From positions 15,423,288-15,487,287 of the forward strand of contig OY986969.1 of assembly GCA_963920575.1 (NCBI GenBank): a stretch of 64,000 nucleotides of DNA, in the 5' to 3' direction. Position numbers and translations under genes: made by a program. Below the pieces are notes generated by a model. It saw nothing but the letters and a program-made list of their open reading frames with translations, was not told the origin of the DNA and did not search any database. Shown here one piece after another: positions 9,913 to 21,461 of this stretch. Numbering within the stretch: position 1 is the first letter of the stretch; each line of letters starts with the position of its first letter. This stretch comes from Narthecium ossifragum (Eukaryota > Streptophyta > Magnoliopsida > Dioscoreales > Nartheciaceae).

Positions 9913-10346
9913 ATACAAGTGGATGTTTGAAAGGATCTATGCCTATTTAACAACCTTAATGATGAGTTACATGCCAAACAAAAAAAAAAGGAAGAAAAAA
10001 AGTACAAAGCGACCCTACGAATGAAATGATACGTAGAAGAGCATCCCATCAAGGGCAGCCGACCATGGAGTTTGCATATGGCCCGCTAATCAAGCAAATA
10101 AGCGAGTTGCCAACCCCATGTGTCGCCCCTCTCATCTCTCCCTACAAACTCGCCTTAAGACACTCCCATCTAACTCCTATATTTTCTAATCCCTATCTTC
10201 TCAAAAGCACTCAACTCTTTTGAAGCAAATTAAAGTAGACCTCCCAAAGCCACCCCTTTACCAATTCTTTTATGCATGGCCGGCTTGTCTTTTAATGATG
10301 TCTCCCCTGTTTGCAGAGCACGCCTCCAAAGCTGCCAACAACCCTC

Positions 10347-10353
10347 TATAAAA
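10347..10353 (+). promoter_or_regulatory. TATA box of the ubiquitin-like gene
   Basis: TATAAAA in the context CTCTATAAAAACTCCC, 85 bp before the ATG at 10438. The spacing suits a transcription start near 10380 and a 5' leader of about 60 bases. The 430 bp between this box and the MITE at 9912 contain no other recognised element. Confidence 0.65.
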
Positions 10354-10437
10354 ACTCCCATTCCTCATAGTCTTGTCTTCCAACTTGTATTCAAACATCT
10401 TGTAGAGAAAGAGAAGCTAGGGGCCAATTAATTAAAG

Positions 10438-11148
10438 ATGATGAAGCTGAGATCAAAGAGACTGTTCAGGAGCAGCTCAAAGGTCGGGGCCGTAGCCCGG
10501 AACGGCGGAGGAGGAGGCTGCATCGGTGGTGAGATCGAGTGGGAGCTGCGGCCCGGCGGGATGCTGGTGCAGAAGAGGAAGAGCGTTACGGATGAAGAGA
10601 TCATCAAAGTGAGGGTCTCCACTGGGTCTCATCTGCATGATGTCTCCATTAGAGCTACTTCCACATTTGGTAAGTCATTAAGCTAATTTCTTAGACTGTA
10701 ATATAGATATATAGACATACATCTTTTCCTATCGGCTTACGTTTTTTATTTTGGTTGACGGTAAACTTAGCAACTATATACAATCTTTCAAGTTGCATGT
10801 GTCACATCATCTGCTGATAGGATTCCTTTACATGTGCCTTTTTCATGCATATAGAAATGAAATCTGATAAATGTTGGTATTAATGTTGGGTACTTTTTGT
10901 ATGGTTATGTAGAGGAGTTGAAGGTGGTGCTGGCTTTGGTGACTGGATTAGAGCCAAAGGCACAGAGGGTGCTGTTCCGGGGGAAGGAGAGGGAGGATGG
11001 TGATCACCTACACATGGTGGGAGTGAAGGATGGGGAGAAGGTCTTGCTGCTGGAGGACCCTGCCATCAAGGATAGGAAGCTGAGAGCCATGGCAACAAGA
11101 AGCCAAGTCATGGGGGCTACCCCTTGTCCTACTGTTATTAAGGTGTAG
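10438..11148 (+). CDS. Ubiquitin-like (BAG-related) small protein, two exons
   Basis: CDS is 10438-10669 joined to 10913-11148, 155 residues. The intron (10670-10912) starts GTAAGT and ends TATGTAG, splitting the codon of residue 78. The protein opens with a basic segment ('MMKLRSKRLF'), a glycine run at 23-27, then 'EWELRPGGMLVQKR' (34-47), the hallmark of plant BAG1-4-type proteins, and a ubiquitin-like fold over about 56-127 ('VTGLEPKAQRVLFRGKER', 'GVKDGEKVLLLEDP'). The C-terminal BAG domain that binds Hsp70 is absent; the chain ends about 28 residues after the ubiquitin-like part. Short BAG-less relatives exist in plants. ATGs at 10438 and 10441 are adjacent; the first was used. No stops or frameshifts, and a TATA box lies at a sensible distance, so the gene looks functional. 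Confidence 0.92.
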
Positions 11149-11390
11149 GGAGGGCTATGTATGTGCCTTTGGTTGCTTCCATGACTTTACTAACAATATG
11201 GAGGAGAAGATTGTGAGGCTAGCGAGCCATGGCTATAGGTTCATGAATCATCCTCTTGTTTGGACTGCCAAAAAAAAATCTCTCTAGTTCGACGGAATCC
11301 ATTCATATATTTCTTGTTAATCCTGTGCAATGAGAAGAAAATTGGGCAAATCTTTTTCTTTCGATCGGGTGGTTTTTTTTATATATATAT

Positions 11391-12421
11391 TGAAGGTCTA
11401 AGAGGAGGGTGAATTGGATTCTTTTTAAAAAACTACATTAATCGAAAAATCAGGTAGAAAAGATTTAATAGTTTAAATGCTTGTAGATGAGATGAAACAA
11501 AAGTAAATCATCATCCAAGAATTATATGAAGTAAGGGTTAGAGAGATAGCACCGATTTTATAGTGGTTCGACCCAACTCTTGGTCTATGTCCACTTCTCT
11601 CAAGGTCCTCCTTGAGGTTTCACTACTTGCAAATCTTTACAATATTTTTCTCCAAGCTTCATGATGCTTAAAACGTAACCTTACAATCACAGCCAACAAC
11701 TGTTGGATTACTCTCAATGTACTTCTTCACACTCGAAGAAGATTTACAAAGGTTGTAGCTCAAAGGAAATGAGTAGTAAACTCTTGCTTAGACTTGCTCA
11801 AATGATCTCAAAAATATCAATAATGATTCTGGCAAGTTTACAACAAAAGACTACTTATATCTGGCTTTCAACCAACTCAAAAAGCCCGTCAGGTACAAAA
11901 ACTCAGTCTTTTTGAGCCACGATCAATCCACCAATCGACCATCACATCGACCGTGATCCTCTGTTGAGAAAAATGCTTCCCATGGTCGATGCTCCGATCA
12001 CCCATCGCTTCTTCACTTTCCATCATCATACTCGACGGTCGACCGCCGCATCGTCCGTCGGATCGTCCGTGAGCCTACAACATTTAAAACCAAAATATAC
12101 ATGCTCTACGATCGATCGGTCCATCGACCGTCGCATCGACCGTGAGACTCTGTCAAGAAAATGGTTTCCCATGATCGATGCTCCAATCGACCGTGAGCCA
12201 TCATTTCATTTTGCCAAGTTTGATGCATCCACCGTGCAACCCCACGGTCGATCTATGGATCGACGATCGCATTCCCACGGTCGATACATATATCGACCAT
12301 CAGCACAATAATAACTCAAATATTGAATTTAAGACTTCCAATTAAAGGAATAATAAATATTAAATATATATTTTATCACTTAATGTATATTGACATCATC
12401 AAAACAAGGTTAGGATCAACA
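11391..12421 (-). mobile_element. Copia solo LTR with TATAT target duplication
   Basis: Starts TGAAGGTCTAAGAGG and ends TTAGGATCAACA, matching the LTRs of the copia element at 36420-40062. Flanks are TATAT at 11386-11390 and 12422-12426, although the site itself is AT-repeat DNA. The GATCGACC cluster (about 11925-12300) lies upstream, in LTR sense, of the leader side. No internal region is present. It lies about 240 bp beyond the stop codon of the ubiquitin-like gene. Confidence 0.88.
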
Positions 12422-12660
12422 TATATAATGGCTCTAAAGTGGTCTAGTTGCATAAACATCATGTAATTAGAAATTGTATATATAATGGGGCTCTAAAGTG
12501 GTCTAGTTGCATAAACATCATGTAAAATTAGAAATTGTATATATAATGGCTCTAAAGTGGTCCAGTTGCATAAACATCCTGTAAAATTAGAAACGGTATA
12601 TATAATGGCTCTAAAGTGGTCTAGTTGCATAAATATCCTATGAAATTAGAAACTGTATAT
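12422..12660. repeat. Four tandem copies of a 57-61-bp repeat
   Basis: Each copy runs from 'atatataatggctctaaagt' through 'ctagttgcataaacatcatg' to 'attagaaattgt'. Copies start at about 12421, 12478, 12539 and 12598 and differ by a few substitutions and small indels. The neighbouring copia solo LTR inserted exactly at their left edge. Confidence 0.9.
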
Positions 12661-12904
12661 ATACCCTCCAAAATCCCTTTTTATTGTATCTCTACGCATT
12701 GACCAAATTAACCAAAAATTTTTCAAAGAAAAATGATCATCTGAGAGTAAATGACGAAACTCTCTTTCATCATATTACACACGCGCGCACATTATTTCTG
12801 TGTTAGGTGCTTTTAAAGTGTATTTTCATATCAAATGTCATTGTCCAATCCCGTATATGAAAATGTATCCTTTACTCTCATGCAGGTAGATTTTCTACTG
12901 GCCA

Positions 12905-13345
12905 ATAACGCGCCTCGAAATGTGTCGTTATGCAAATCAAGAGCTCCAAAACAATTTATACAAACTACTAATTAACTATTACGTAGTTAGTGGGCGTACA
13001 TGTCGAATACTAGAGGAATTCGATGGTCGGATTAGCATACGCGATATAATCTCTACAATCATTGAAAACAATTCGATTAGATTTTCTATTTATTCTAACT
13101 AAAGCAAACTAAACACGTCATTTTTGACGTGCCTTGAAATATGTCGTTATGAAAATCAATGGCTCCAAAACAATTTATGTGAACTACTAACTAACTACTA
13201 CACAATTAGTGGGAGTACGAGTCGAATACTCGAGGAATTGGATGGTCGGATTAGTGTGCGCAATATAATCTTTACAATATTTGAGAACAATTGGATTGGA
13301 TTTTTAATTTATTCTAACTAAAACAAACTAAACGCAATTAAAACG
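12905..13345. repeat. Two tandem copies of a roughly 220-bp unit
   Basis: 12905-13108 and 13129-13345 share the order 'gtcgttatg', 'ctccaaaacaattta', 'gtcgaatact', 'ggtcggattag' and 'ttattctaactaaa'. The phrases resemble the terminal part of the adjacent gypsy LTR (around 13540-13640), so these may be old relatives of its end. Short ORFs of 60 and 65 codons align between the copies but match nothing known. Confidence 0.7.
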
Positions 13346-13480
13346 AAACTTTATCAATAAGAAAAGCCTAGGGAATTCTAATCCGAATTAGGAACTAAGT
13401 ATCTCCTCTATGAATCAAGATGAATGACTGATGTCTTCAATCATCGTGATCTGATGATTCTAGCGCTTTTCTGAACCGTC

Positions 13481-13499
13481 TCCCCGACAACAGCGCCAA
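13481..13499 (-). promoter_or_regulatory. Primer-binding region of the gypsy LTR
   Basis: On the minus strand the 19 bases TTGGCGCTGTTGTCGGGGA lie 4 bases beyond the LTR end. This is the motif that follows the 5' LTR in Tat/Athila-type gypsy elements. It shows that the LTR at 13504-15136 is a 5' LTR with internal DNA to its left, though little of that remains. Confidence 0.8.
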
Positions 13500-13503
13500 T
13501 TTT

Positions 13504-15136
13504 TGATGTCGCTCAAATGTGTCACGCACAGCGGTCGCGGTGCAGTACAACATAAGAGAGGTCGAACCCACAGAGAGACAAGCAGGAAAGATCCAGAAAC
13601 ACAAATAATAATATATTGAAGGCAATGAAGAAAGCTAACTAAATTAAATTAGATCAAAGGATTAATGATAATGTAATGTTAACTAAAGATATCAGGCTTT
13701 TGATAAGGCTAGGCTTCAGGAATCACTTCACTCGGACTTAGGTTCTTCTCTTCTCAATGATTCATATAATACTCAGTTAAGGGATTCACATCCCAATCAT
13801 CTTAACCGGAAGTTATGGAACTATAAACCTAACAAAATATATATATGTCTCTTCCTACGATTAGTTCTTCTTTTTCATAGTTCTAACTTCATCCAACCAA
13901 ACCAAAGAATACACGATACCGGCTGTCACTACAGGCAACGCGCAGCAAAAGTTCCTCGGGACAAAGCCCTAAATCTATCTAACCGGACTCTAAGAATACA
14001 CAATACGAACTCTCACAATCGGCAATGCATAGCAAAAATTCCTCAGGATAGAGGCCCAACCTTGTCTTACCAGATCCCTAAGAATACACAATACCAGCTG
14101 TCACTACGGGCAATGCATAGCAAAGGTCTCGTGAGACTCGGTAGGAGAATCAACAGAGATAACTATGGAATTAAAAGATCATGAAAGAAGCATGACTAGA
14201 TTCATAATATTAATCATCCACATAGAAATCTATAATTTGAAAATAATCTTTGAAGATCCAATATATAGAAAAGGGTTTAACAATAAAGATTAAAACTATG
14301 AACCATTGTTGGAGAAGAAGCCCTAGTCCTCGCTAGATCATCCGTCCGCCATGCCCGCGGGTTACTCGGCCATAGATGGAGATTCCTTCATCTTCTTCCT
14401 TTGGGAAACGTCCAGAAAAGAGCCTCCAAAAACGTCCAAGAACTCTCTTTTGATTAACCCTAAGTTTCCTATTTATAGCCCCAAAGTCTCTCCATCCTCG
14501 GATTAGATCTAAACCGTTGATTTTCTTCACTGGAAAAGTCAGATCGATCGGACTATGGGTGTCGGATCGCTCCGTTGCGTAAAAATCCTTAATTTCTGGT
14601 TTCACCCGAGTCCGATCGATCGGACTTTAGGTGTCGGATCGATCGGACTCAGTTGGATGGATGGAGGGATCGATCGGACTGCGTATAACTGAAAAATATG
14701 CGTTCTGTCAGCTTTTTGCATAGTCGGATCGATCGGACTCTAGGTGTCGGATCGATCGGACTTTACAGCGTATTTACTGTTTTGTCATCCAGACTGCGCC
14801 ATTGGTACTAAAATTGCCGTAACTTCCTCTAGAAAAATCAGAATTACAAACCGTAAAATTGTCCAGAATCTAGACTTCAAGACCTTTCCAACCATATATA
14901 GTACACCATCTGGTTCTTCATGAGCAAGTACAGTTTAATTTTTTAAGTTGATCCATACTCTTTTCAGCTTCTTTTAGCCCCAATTTCCTGCATTTTCCAA
15001 ACAACTATGTGAAGCATATAAAAGTATAAAAATAGTGCTGAAGAAGTTGATTAAGAGTGAAAATATAGCAATTGAGATGCTTATAAGGTTGTTCAGAGTG
15101 CATGAAAGTTCAGAGTGCACTTTCATGCACTCATCA
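13504..15136 (-). mobile_element. Tat/Athila-like gypsy 5' LTR
   Basis: In plus reading it begins TGATGTCGCTCAAATG and ends TGCACTCATCA, the same termini (reversed) as the solo LTR at 41496-43267. A minus-strand TATA-like box GGCTATAAATAGG lies at about 14469-14481. Upstream of it, at 14540-14770, are five or six copies of a unit containing CGGATCGATCGGAC. A primer-binding motif lies at 13481-13499. No matching 3' LTR or internal coding region follows to the left, so the element is mostly deleted. Confidence 0.85.
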
Positions 15137-15694
15137 ATGACACACAATGAGATTATCAAAATTAGAGATCGAATAGTGTAGGATTAATATCGCTTGCCGC
15201 TAATGAGTCGTTGGGTTAAGATCATCTCATCGCGTGGAATGCAAGGCATAAGTCAATAATCGAGGTTTTAATCTGGTCATAGCTCAACAATCGCCGGTTC
15301 AAGGTCATATCATCGGTAGCACAATCAAAACTTGTATGAATGAGGTCTTGGATTGAGGTATTAAAACCTACCTCAATCCAATCCACCAACAAAGGTTAGA
15401 ATGAAAGGTAGGTTAGTGATGGCTTGAGGTGGTTCTAGCACCTCAAAGTCTTATCCTAGGGTCAACAATCCCTGCAAGAGAAATGGCGATGGTTCTAGCA
15501 CAATTTTTTCTTTGAGGAATTCTATCAAACACCTATCAAGCATTCAACTATCATGTAATCTTATGCAAAAAAGACATTCCAAGTAACTTTGGATCGATCC
15601 CAATTTGTTGGTTGAAAGAGCTCCTTTGGATGGGGTATTTCGGATTGATCCAGACTGCTCTTGGATTGACACGGACTAATGCACTGATAATTGG
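15137..15694. mobile_element. LTR-like remnant with GATCGATCC motifs, left part
   Basis: No coding region. Imperfect GGATCGATCC and GGATTGATCC motifs begin near 15590 and resume after the nested element, at 16250-16350, showing one older repeat split at 15694/16235. An inverted pair 'ttgaggtattaaaacctacctcaa' lies near 15353. The superfamily is unknown. Confidence 0.45.
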
Positions 15695-16234
15695 TGTCAC
15701 GTCCCGGTCCGGATGGGTTTTCTGGGCCGGGGCGTGACCCTGTCGCGTTTGCATGGTTGTTGTAGTTACGCCTTAGGCTTGACAAGGAGACGGTTCAGTT
15801 GCAGTTTCCCCTTTCCTTGAGTGTGACGTAGAGTAGAACCCTACTGGGCTTTATGCTCACCCTACCCGGGCTGTGTTTGCAGGTACAGACAGCAGTGTCT
15901 CTGTAGCTCCCAGCAGATCAGCTTTTGGCGGCGCATCGACTTCTGGAGGGCGTCGAGGTGACTGAGGATCGGATCATACAGTTGGACAGTTTTGTACACA
16001 GTATCCCTCGTGGATAAGTTTATATGTATAATTTTCATCTTTGAGAATTTTGATGTAGATATGTACAATTCTAATGTTAATGGAATAATATGCTTTAGAT
16101 TTCAATTATGCCTTCAGAAGTTAAATGTTTAAATTATTTGTGGCAATTGTAGTATCGCGTCCGATTGGAAGTGAAAAGGTGTAGGTCCCCCCCCCGTCTC
16201 GGTCCGGATGGGTTTTCTGAACTGAGGCGTGACA
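15695..16234 (+). mobile_element. 540-bp LTR-like element with ATTGG target duplication
   Basis: Runs from TGTCACGTCCCGGTCC to GAGGCGTGACA between two copies of ATTGG (15690-15694 and 16235-16239). The middle contains the LTR landmark 'gctcaccctacccgggctg', as in LTRs at 33251 and 40747, so it is a short LTR of that broad family in plus orientation. Oddly, the 45-bp end module (GTCCGGATGGGTTTTCTG...GGCGTGAC) occurs at both ends as a direct repeat. No coding capacity. Confidence 0.75.
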
Positions 16235-17837
16235 ATTGGTTCCTGCGAAATAGTTTGGATTTGATCCACTCTGGCTTGGAATCGATCTGGACTGGTGCAG
16301 TGAAGACAAGCTCCAATATTCTTTGATTTGGGATCGATCCAAACTGTGCTTTTTCTGTCCTTTTCGCCATATAATCGGCATGAGTCTATTTGGGAATTCT
16401 TATACCTGAAATGTTACAGCAAGCTATTAGTAACACATTACTCGACTACTAACAAAGCTAAATCAAGGGTTTAAATTGTGTATATTTTACGATTTATCAG
16501 CCAACCATATGGAAAGAGTGGAGAGAGATGTGAGAACGGGGATACAAATAGATGAGATTACTGACTCCCTCGCATTCTCCCACATGCTATGTAAAAAGGA
16601 CTTCTTTCAGTTTTTGGATACAAAAAAGAGGAGTAAATTCACTTTTGCAATTGCGGATTTTGAAAAGCAAACTTTCTCAAGTAGACTTACCATATTTTCA
16701 TGTTTGGCTGATGCTGGAAATTAGAAAGTGCAAAATCGGTTGAGACTGTAGACAACAAGGAATCCGATTCAAAGTTGCAACAACATTTTTTAAAAAAATT
16801 ATACAGAAAAATAAGTCTATATATATTGAATTTTGCCACCATATTTTGGTTTTGAGTCCATGAGATTAATATTTCCAAATAAATTGTCTGAAACTTCTAA
16901 TAGAGAGACAGCATATAAAAAGCATATGTTTATAAGTTGACCTTTAATCATAGCTTAGACCTGGCTAGTGTTGGATGATAGGGTGGGCACAAGTAGTATC
17001 ATTAGTTCTCAATAGATCTCACTTTCCTTGTGTCTATATTTGAATTCTATCTATCTTACATTTATTACTGTCTTCAGGCTTTTAGCAAATCAAGTTTCTA
17101 TAATTTCTTCATGCAGTCATGCTAGGTGATGATCATTCCTTTGAGAAAATTACCTAAACATAAATCACACTTTTGAAGAAAAGAGTAACAGTGGACTATG
17201 TCTATTGGGTTAAAGTATAATTTTGGTCTTATGCTCTAGTTAGTGCATGTCCAAACGTAAACAAGAATTTGAATTTCAATAGAGTTTCAAGTTGCAACAA
17301 AAAAACATTCAAATCAGGATTCTTTTACATAGTTCGGATAGTGCTTTTCATATAGCTCAAATTTAAGAATTAGGGTTTTTGTTATAAAAAACCTAAAACC
17401 TCCTGTCCACAAAAATGATTTTACTCTTCATGGTATTAGAGCTAGTGCACTCTTGTTTTAGTTTAGCATGCTTTGATACCATGATCTGATATATCGTGTT
17501 AAATTGAGGCAAATAATTGAACTTGTCCTGATATCATATTCAATTAGTGTATCAAAAAACAAATTACTCTATTGAATTAAAATGCTCCTAATAACAATTG
17601 ATTAATTTTTTATGTGCACAAGTTCTTCACCTAAAAAATTTGATGTTGAAGGTGAATTCATAGTTTGAGATCTTCAGTTTTTTATTCTCTGATATAACAA
17701 AAAAAAAATTGATATCTGAGAAATTTTAGTTGTTCTATGCACCAAAAGATTATGTGTATTGCCCAAAAATATGCTGATTATAGTTTATAGTAATCATTTT
17801 CTAAATTGAATCAAATTCAGAGTTATGTCGTATTCAA
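16235..17837. other. AT-rich intergenic DNA with relic LTR traces
   Basis: 16240-16350 continues the GATCGATCC-bearing remnant. A copia-like primer site with one mismatch (TGGTATTAGAGCT) lies at 17431-17443, suggesting an old LTR just to its left, but no LTR ends can be defined. ORFs of 60-80 codons here match nothing. Confidence 0.45.
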
Positions 17838-18178
17838 ATGGCTTAATAGCACTTTAGTACCCTCGAGTTTCAAAATATTGCCCTAATGGTCCCTCAAATA
17901 AAAATAATGTTTTCAAGGTCCCTATAATTTATACATCATGTGATTATGTACCATAGGTCAGACGGTGTTACACAAAGTTAATGCAAAACCACTCACATCA
18001 CCTCACATGAGCAGTTTTGTCATATTTGGCACAGTAGAGAGCTGATTTTAGATCCTCTCCTCCATTTTATAACTACCATCATCAAAGAGGGCTTATATTT
18101 CTTCATCGGAGTAGAATCCGAGAGGAATCCAGGCATCGGAGTGGATCTTCGTCGGTGGATCTTTGCTGAAGAAGACAA

Positions 18179-18818
18179 ATGGACGTCAGGTATGGTTTAG
18201 GGCTCCTATTGTTCTCTGTGTGTGTCTTCTCTTCGGTCTATGTACCCCGTCCCTTACCTAAGGCAAGCTTCTTTTGATGTGGTCACTTGCAGATGCCTGG
18301 CTCCATGATAGCAAGTCTTCTTCGCAAAGAAGTCTCCAACTCAACGATGGTCCCATCTCCTCCTCAAGGAGAGATGACCATGAGTGTCATTGCGGGATGA
18401 AGGCCACTTTGAAGACTTCACTAACGCATACGAAACCTGAGGGAAGATTCCTATTTTGCCCAATCAATTGATTAATTTTGTCCCTAATTAGAAGTTCATG
18501 CATTCATGGAAATTTTGGTTTATAATTACTGATGTTTTGTTTTGTTTTTCTTTTTCTTTTTCGTTTTTGCAGGATCATGGGGGTTGCAATTTCTTCGATA
18601 GGATTGAGGCAGAATCATGTAAGATGAGAGAGGAAAAGATCCTGACGGAAATACAAAAATTGAAGAACTATTTGGAAGAGAAAGACAAAGCAGTTTCCTT
18701 ACTTGAAATAGAAAAAAGGCAATTCCACATTAGAGTTGGGACATATTTGCATACTTTGTTGTTGTCTTGGATTGCAGTAATTATCCTGATTTACTGGTGT
18801 CTAAAGCAGTGCTACTAA
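18179..18818 (+). pseudogene. GRF zinc-finger protein with coiled coil and membrane anchor
   Basis: An exon from 18293 encodes 'HECHCGMKATLKTSLTHTKP' and 'GRFLFCP', and an exon at 18573-18818 (after TTTTTGCAG) encodes 'DHGGCNFFDRIEAE', together the C-H/C-C ligands and aromatic core of a GRF zinc finger. A coiled coil follows ('REEKILTEIQKLKNYLEEKD'), then a hydrophobic C-terminal segment ('LLLSWIAVIILIYWCL'). A candidate first exon at 18179-18189 does not join in frame, and the donor after 'CPIN' is not canonical, so I call it decayed. GRF fingers bind nucleic acid; the role in the transposon is unknown. Confidence 0.75.
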
Positions 18819-19404
18819 TGTTTGAGAACTAGTGTGTATGTACCAGCTTGAATGTAAACCTACTTGTGAACCTACAATAACCTGTTTTGTGAACCGACTA
18901 ACATGTTAAATCAAGCTAATCTTTGACTATATAAATTCATTTTTTGTGTCAACCTAATTTACTTCCCTTGCATACTATGGCACAAGTTCAGTTCGATACA
19001 AACTATTAAACAAATTAACAATGCCACCCTCCCTTGTTTCACATACACATGCACAATCACAATGCCACAAATATTATTTGACGACCCACAATCACATTGA
19101 CATTAATTTGCAATCATAGGCATAATCACATCCACATCCACATTAATTGACAAGCCACAACTGTTTAAAATATAACAAAATGGGCCAAAACTATTTCACA
19201 AAATGGCAGCTACCACTGATTGACAAATTTGCTACAAATAAAGCTGTTTCATACCTTATATTAACTGATGTGTTTCATTCAATACAACATAAAATCAATT
19301 GTGTTACAAAAGCAAACATAAATCCTTCCTAGAGACACTGTGTCACTAATGACTTTGCTAAGTACAACCATAAAAAAACAAAATTAAAGTCATACTTCAC
19401 ATGC

Positions 19405-21320
19405 TCATCCCATCCTCCATACAATCTTGCGAGACACTGCCCATGAGTATTGGCTACTACCATATTGATTAGGTTGAGATTGGGACATCACATGCTGTTG
19501 ACTGCTACCAGCCTGACCAGGATATGTTTGGGATCCAAACATTACTCTTGACTGTTGGGGGTGCCATGAATGTTGGCTGCTACCAGCTTGACTAGGTTGG
19601 GAGTAGAACATTTGACTAGTTTGAGAGACATTGCTTTTGACTGTTCGGGGTGCCATGAATGTTGGCTGCTACCAGCTTGACTAGGCTGGAGTAGAACATT
19701 TGACTAGGTTCAGACTGGAACATGACATGCCTTTGAAATTGGCTAGTTTGATTAGGATGGGAGTGGAACATTTGACTAGGCTCGTTCCCATACATGATTG
19801 CAAACAAAATACAACATTAATGAGACATTATGTAGTAGGTTCACGTGTCAAAATTTAGGTGATACTTACACTGTCAGGTGGTGTGGAGGATGTAGTTTGT
19901 CTTGTCTAAGTCCATGCATCAACTCCACCTCTTCCTCCAGTGCCTCTGCCACTTCCCCCTCTGCCTTTGCCTCTTTCTCTTCTACCATTGCCAGTAGCAT
20001 GGGTACTAGCACTTGTAGCAGTTGGTGCAGTAGGATTTGTTGTTGAGGAAGGTGTTGCACTAGCAGTCCCAGTTGAAGCAGCTGACCCTGGATTGACTTT
20101 GGCCATAGACTGAGGCTTAGGGCATGGATGTTTCTTGCAACTCCTTTTATTATGCCCCCAAACCCAGCAATTTCTACACCTAACTGTTGTGTTTCTCCTC
20201 TTCAATTTTGAAGGGTTTTTGGCTCATCAGGCTGCGTCCTCCTAAGCTGCTTAGGCCTAACAGGTTGCTTCATATATGGAGGGGGTACTATTGGGTCCCC
20301 AAGTGCCTTAAGCCACATGTTTTGGCTATTGACTGGTTTGATCAAGTTCATATAGCTGGCAATGTTCTTCTCTTTCTTGCACAAGTCATTGACATAGTCC
20401 TCCACCGTTTGTTTGTCCTTAAAGATGTAGGAAATGTCATGAATGCAAAAAATAACACTCATATCCTAATGGTTGCAAGTGCATGACTTTGCTTCCAAGT
20501 TTACTATGAACCTATATGGCCCTGAAGTTGCAACTTCATAAAGTTTTCTCCTGAATATACACAATCACAAATCCTTGATTTCTCCTTCAAAAGTTCTAAT
20601 TGCATCTGAATATATTTCTCATACTCTCCAAGTTTGTAAATTTACTCCGTCATGTCCCTCATCCTAGTCATAAGATAAACCCTGATTTCCTCCAACATTG
20701 TTAATATTGCCATCTTCTTGGCACTTACAATGCTGGAATTGAATGAATCAGTTAGGTTGTTTGTTAAGCTATCATTCTTAAGGAAAATGCCGATAGCATG
20801 CTTGGACCAATACTTGGTCTCCAGCTTGCTAAGGTAGATGAATGCATCCTCATCCATCTTCCTGATCTCATTAATGGTGCAGTCAAAATCTAGCTTGATG
20901 GTTGCATGAGCAGCTTCCCACATCTTCTTCGTCATATCCTCATCCCTGGATTTCTTGTAAAAATTTTGGTATATGTGCCTAATACAGAACCTCTATTCTA
21001 CTCCTAGCAAAACGGCTTCTGTTATTGGAATCAATCCTTGAAGCAATGAAGTTAACAACTGATGTTAGTCCACATCCATATATACTCTACAATTCAAGCA
21101 CAACATGAATATGAAAACGATTCTCACCTTCTGCTGGTCACTAAGCACTGTCTACTTAGAACCTGGGGTATAGCCAATGTCATCTACAAGCATCTCCAAG
21201 AACATTTGGTCTCCACTTCAACTACAACATATGCTATGGGGAACATTTGGTCATTTTCATCTTGGGACACTACTTTTTAACAGGGATCTCTTAATCATCT
21301 CTCCATCAGTCCTGTCAGCT
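19405..21320 (-). pseudogene. MuDR-like transposase, frameshifted
   Basis: Reading leftwards: 'DENDQMFPIAYVVVEVE' (about 21250), 'FLEMLVDDIGYTPGS', 'RFCIRHIYQNFYKKSRDEDM' (about 20960), 'LTNNLTDSFNSSIVSAKKMA' (20750), 'EDYVNDLCKK' and 'PYMKQPVRPKQLRR' (20300), then a CCHC knuckle 'CRNCWVWGHNKRSC' (20160), and a Ser/Gln-rich tail of repeated 'SQ', 'QAGSSQ' units to 19405. This is the order of a MuDR-type transposase. At least two in-frame stops and several frameshifts separate the blocks, and the N-terminal third is not recognisable. Confidence 0.85.
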
Positions 21321-21461
21321 CTCAATCAACTCCTTTTCTTGTTTAGTATGTTCTCATTATAGTAATTGTACAGTAGGATCCTTTGTTACTCTTCCTTAAA
21401 CATGGCTCCTAATTAAGGAGATGTATATGATATATATATATATATATATATCATCCTTATA

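Larger units (their letters stand above)
17838..21461. mobile_element. GRF-type MULE, decayed, right end lost
   Basis: The left edge is placed at 'ggcttaatagcactttagta', a phrase of the kind seen at MULE ends. Inside are a GRF zinc-finger gene on the plus strand and a MuDR-like transposase on the minus strand, converging, which is the usual cargo layout of this MULE class. No matching right terminal repeat was found; the element is cut near 21461 by copia sequence. An (AT) palindrome lies at about 21428-21453. Confidence 0.65.

Noticed and set aside
12422..12660. Regularly spaced repeats that could suggest a CRISPR array
   Set aside because: The units are directly adjacent without unique spacers, and the genome is clearly that of a plant.
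17431..17443. A primer-site-like TGGTATTAGAGCT as proof of a copia element
   Set aside because: One mismatch and no definable LTR or gag beside it; recorded only as a relic hint.
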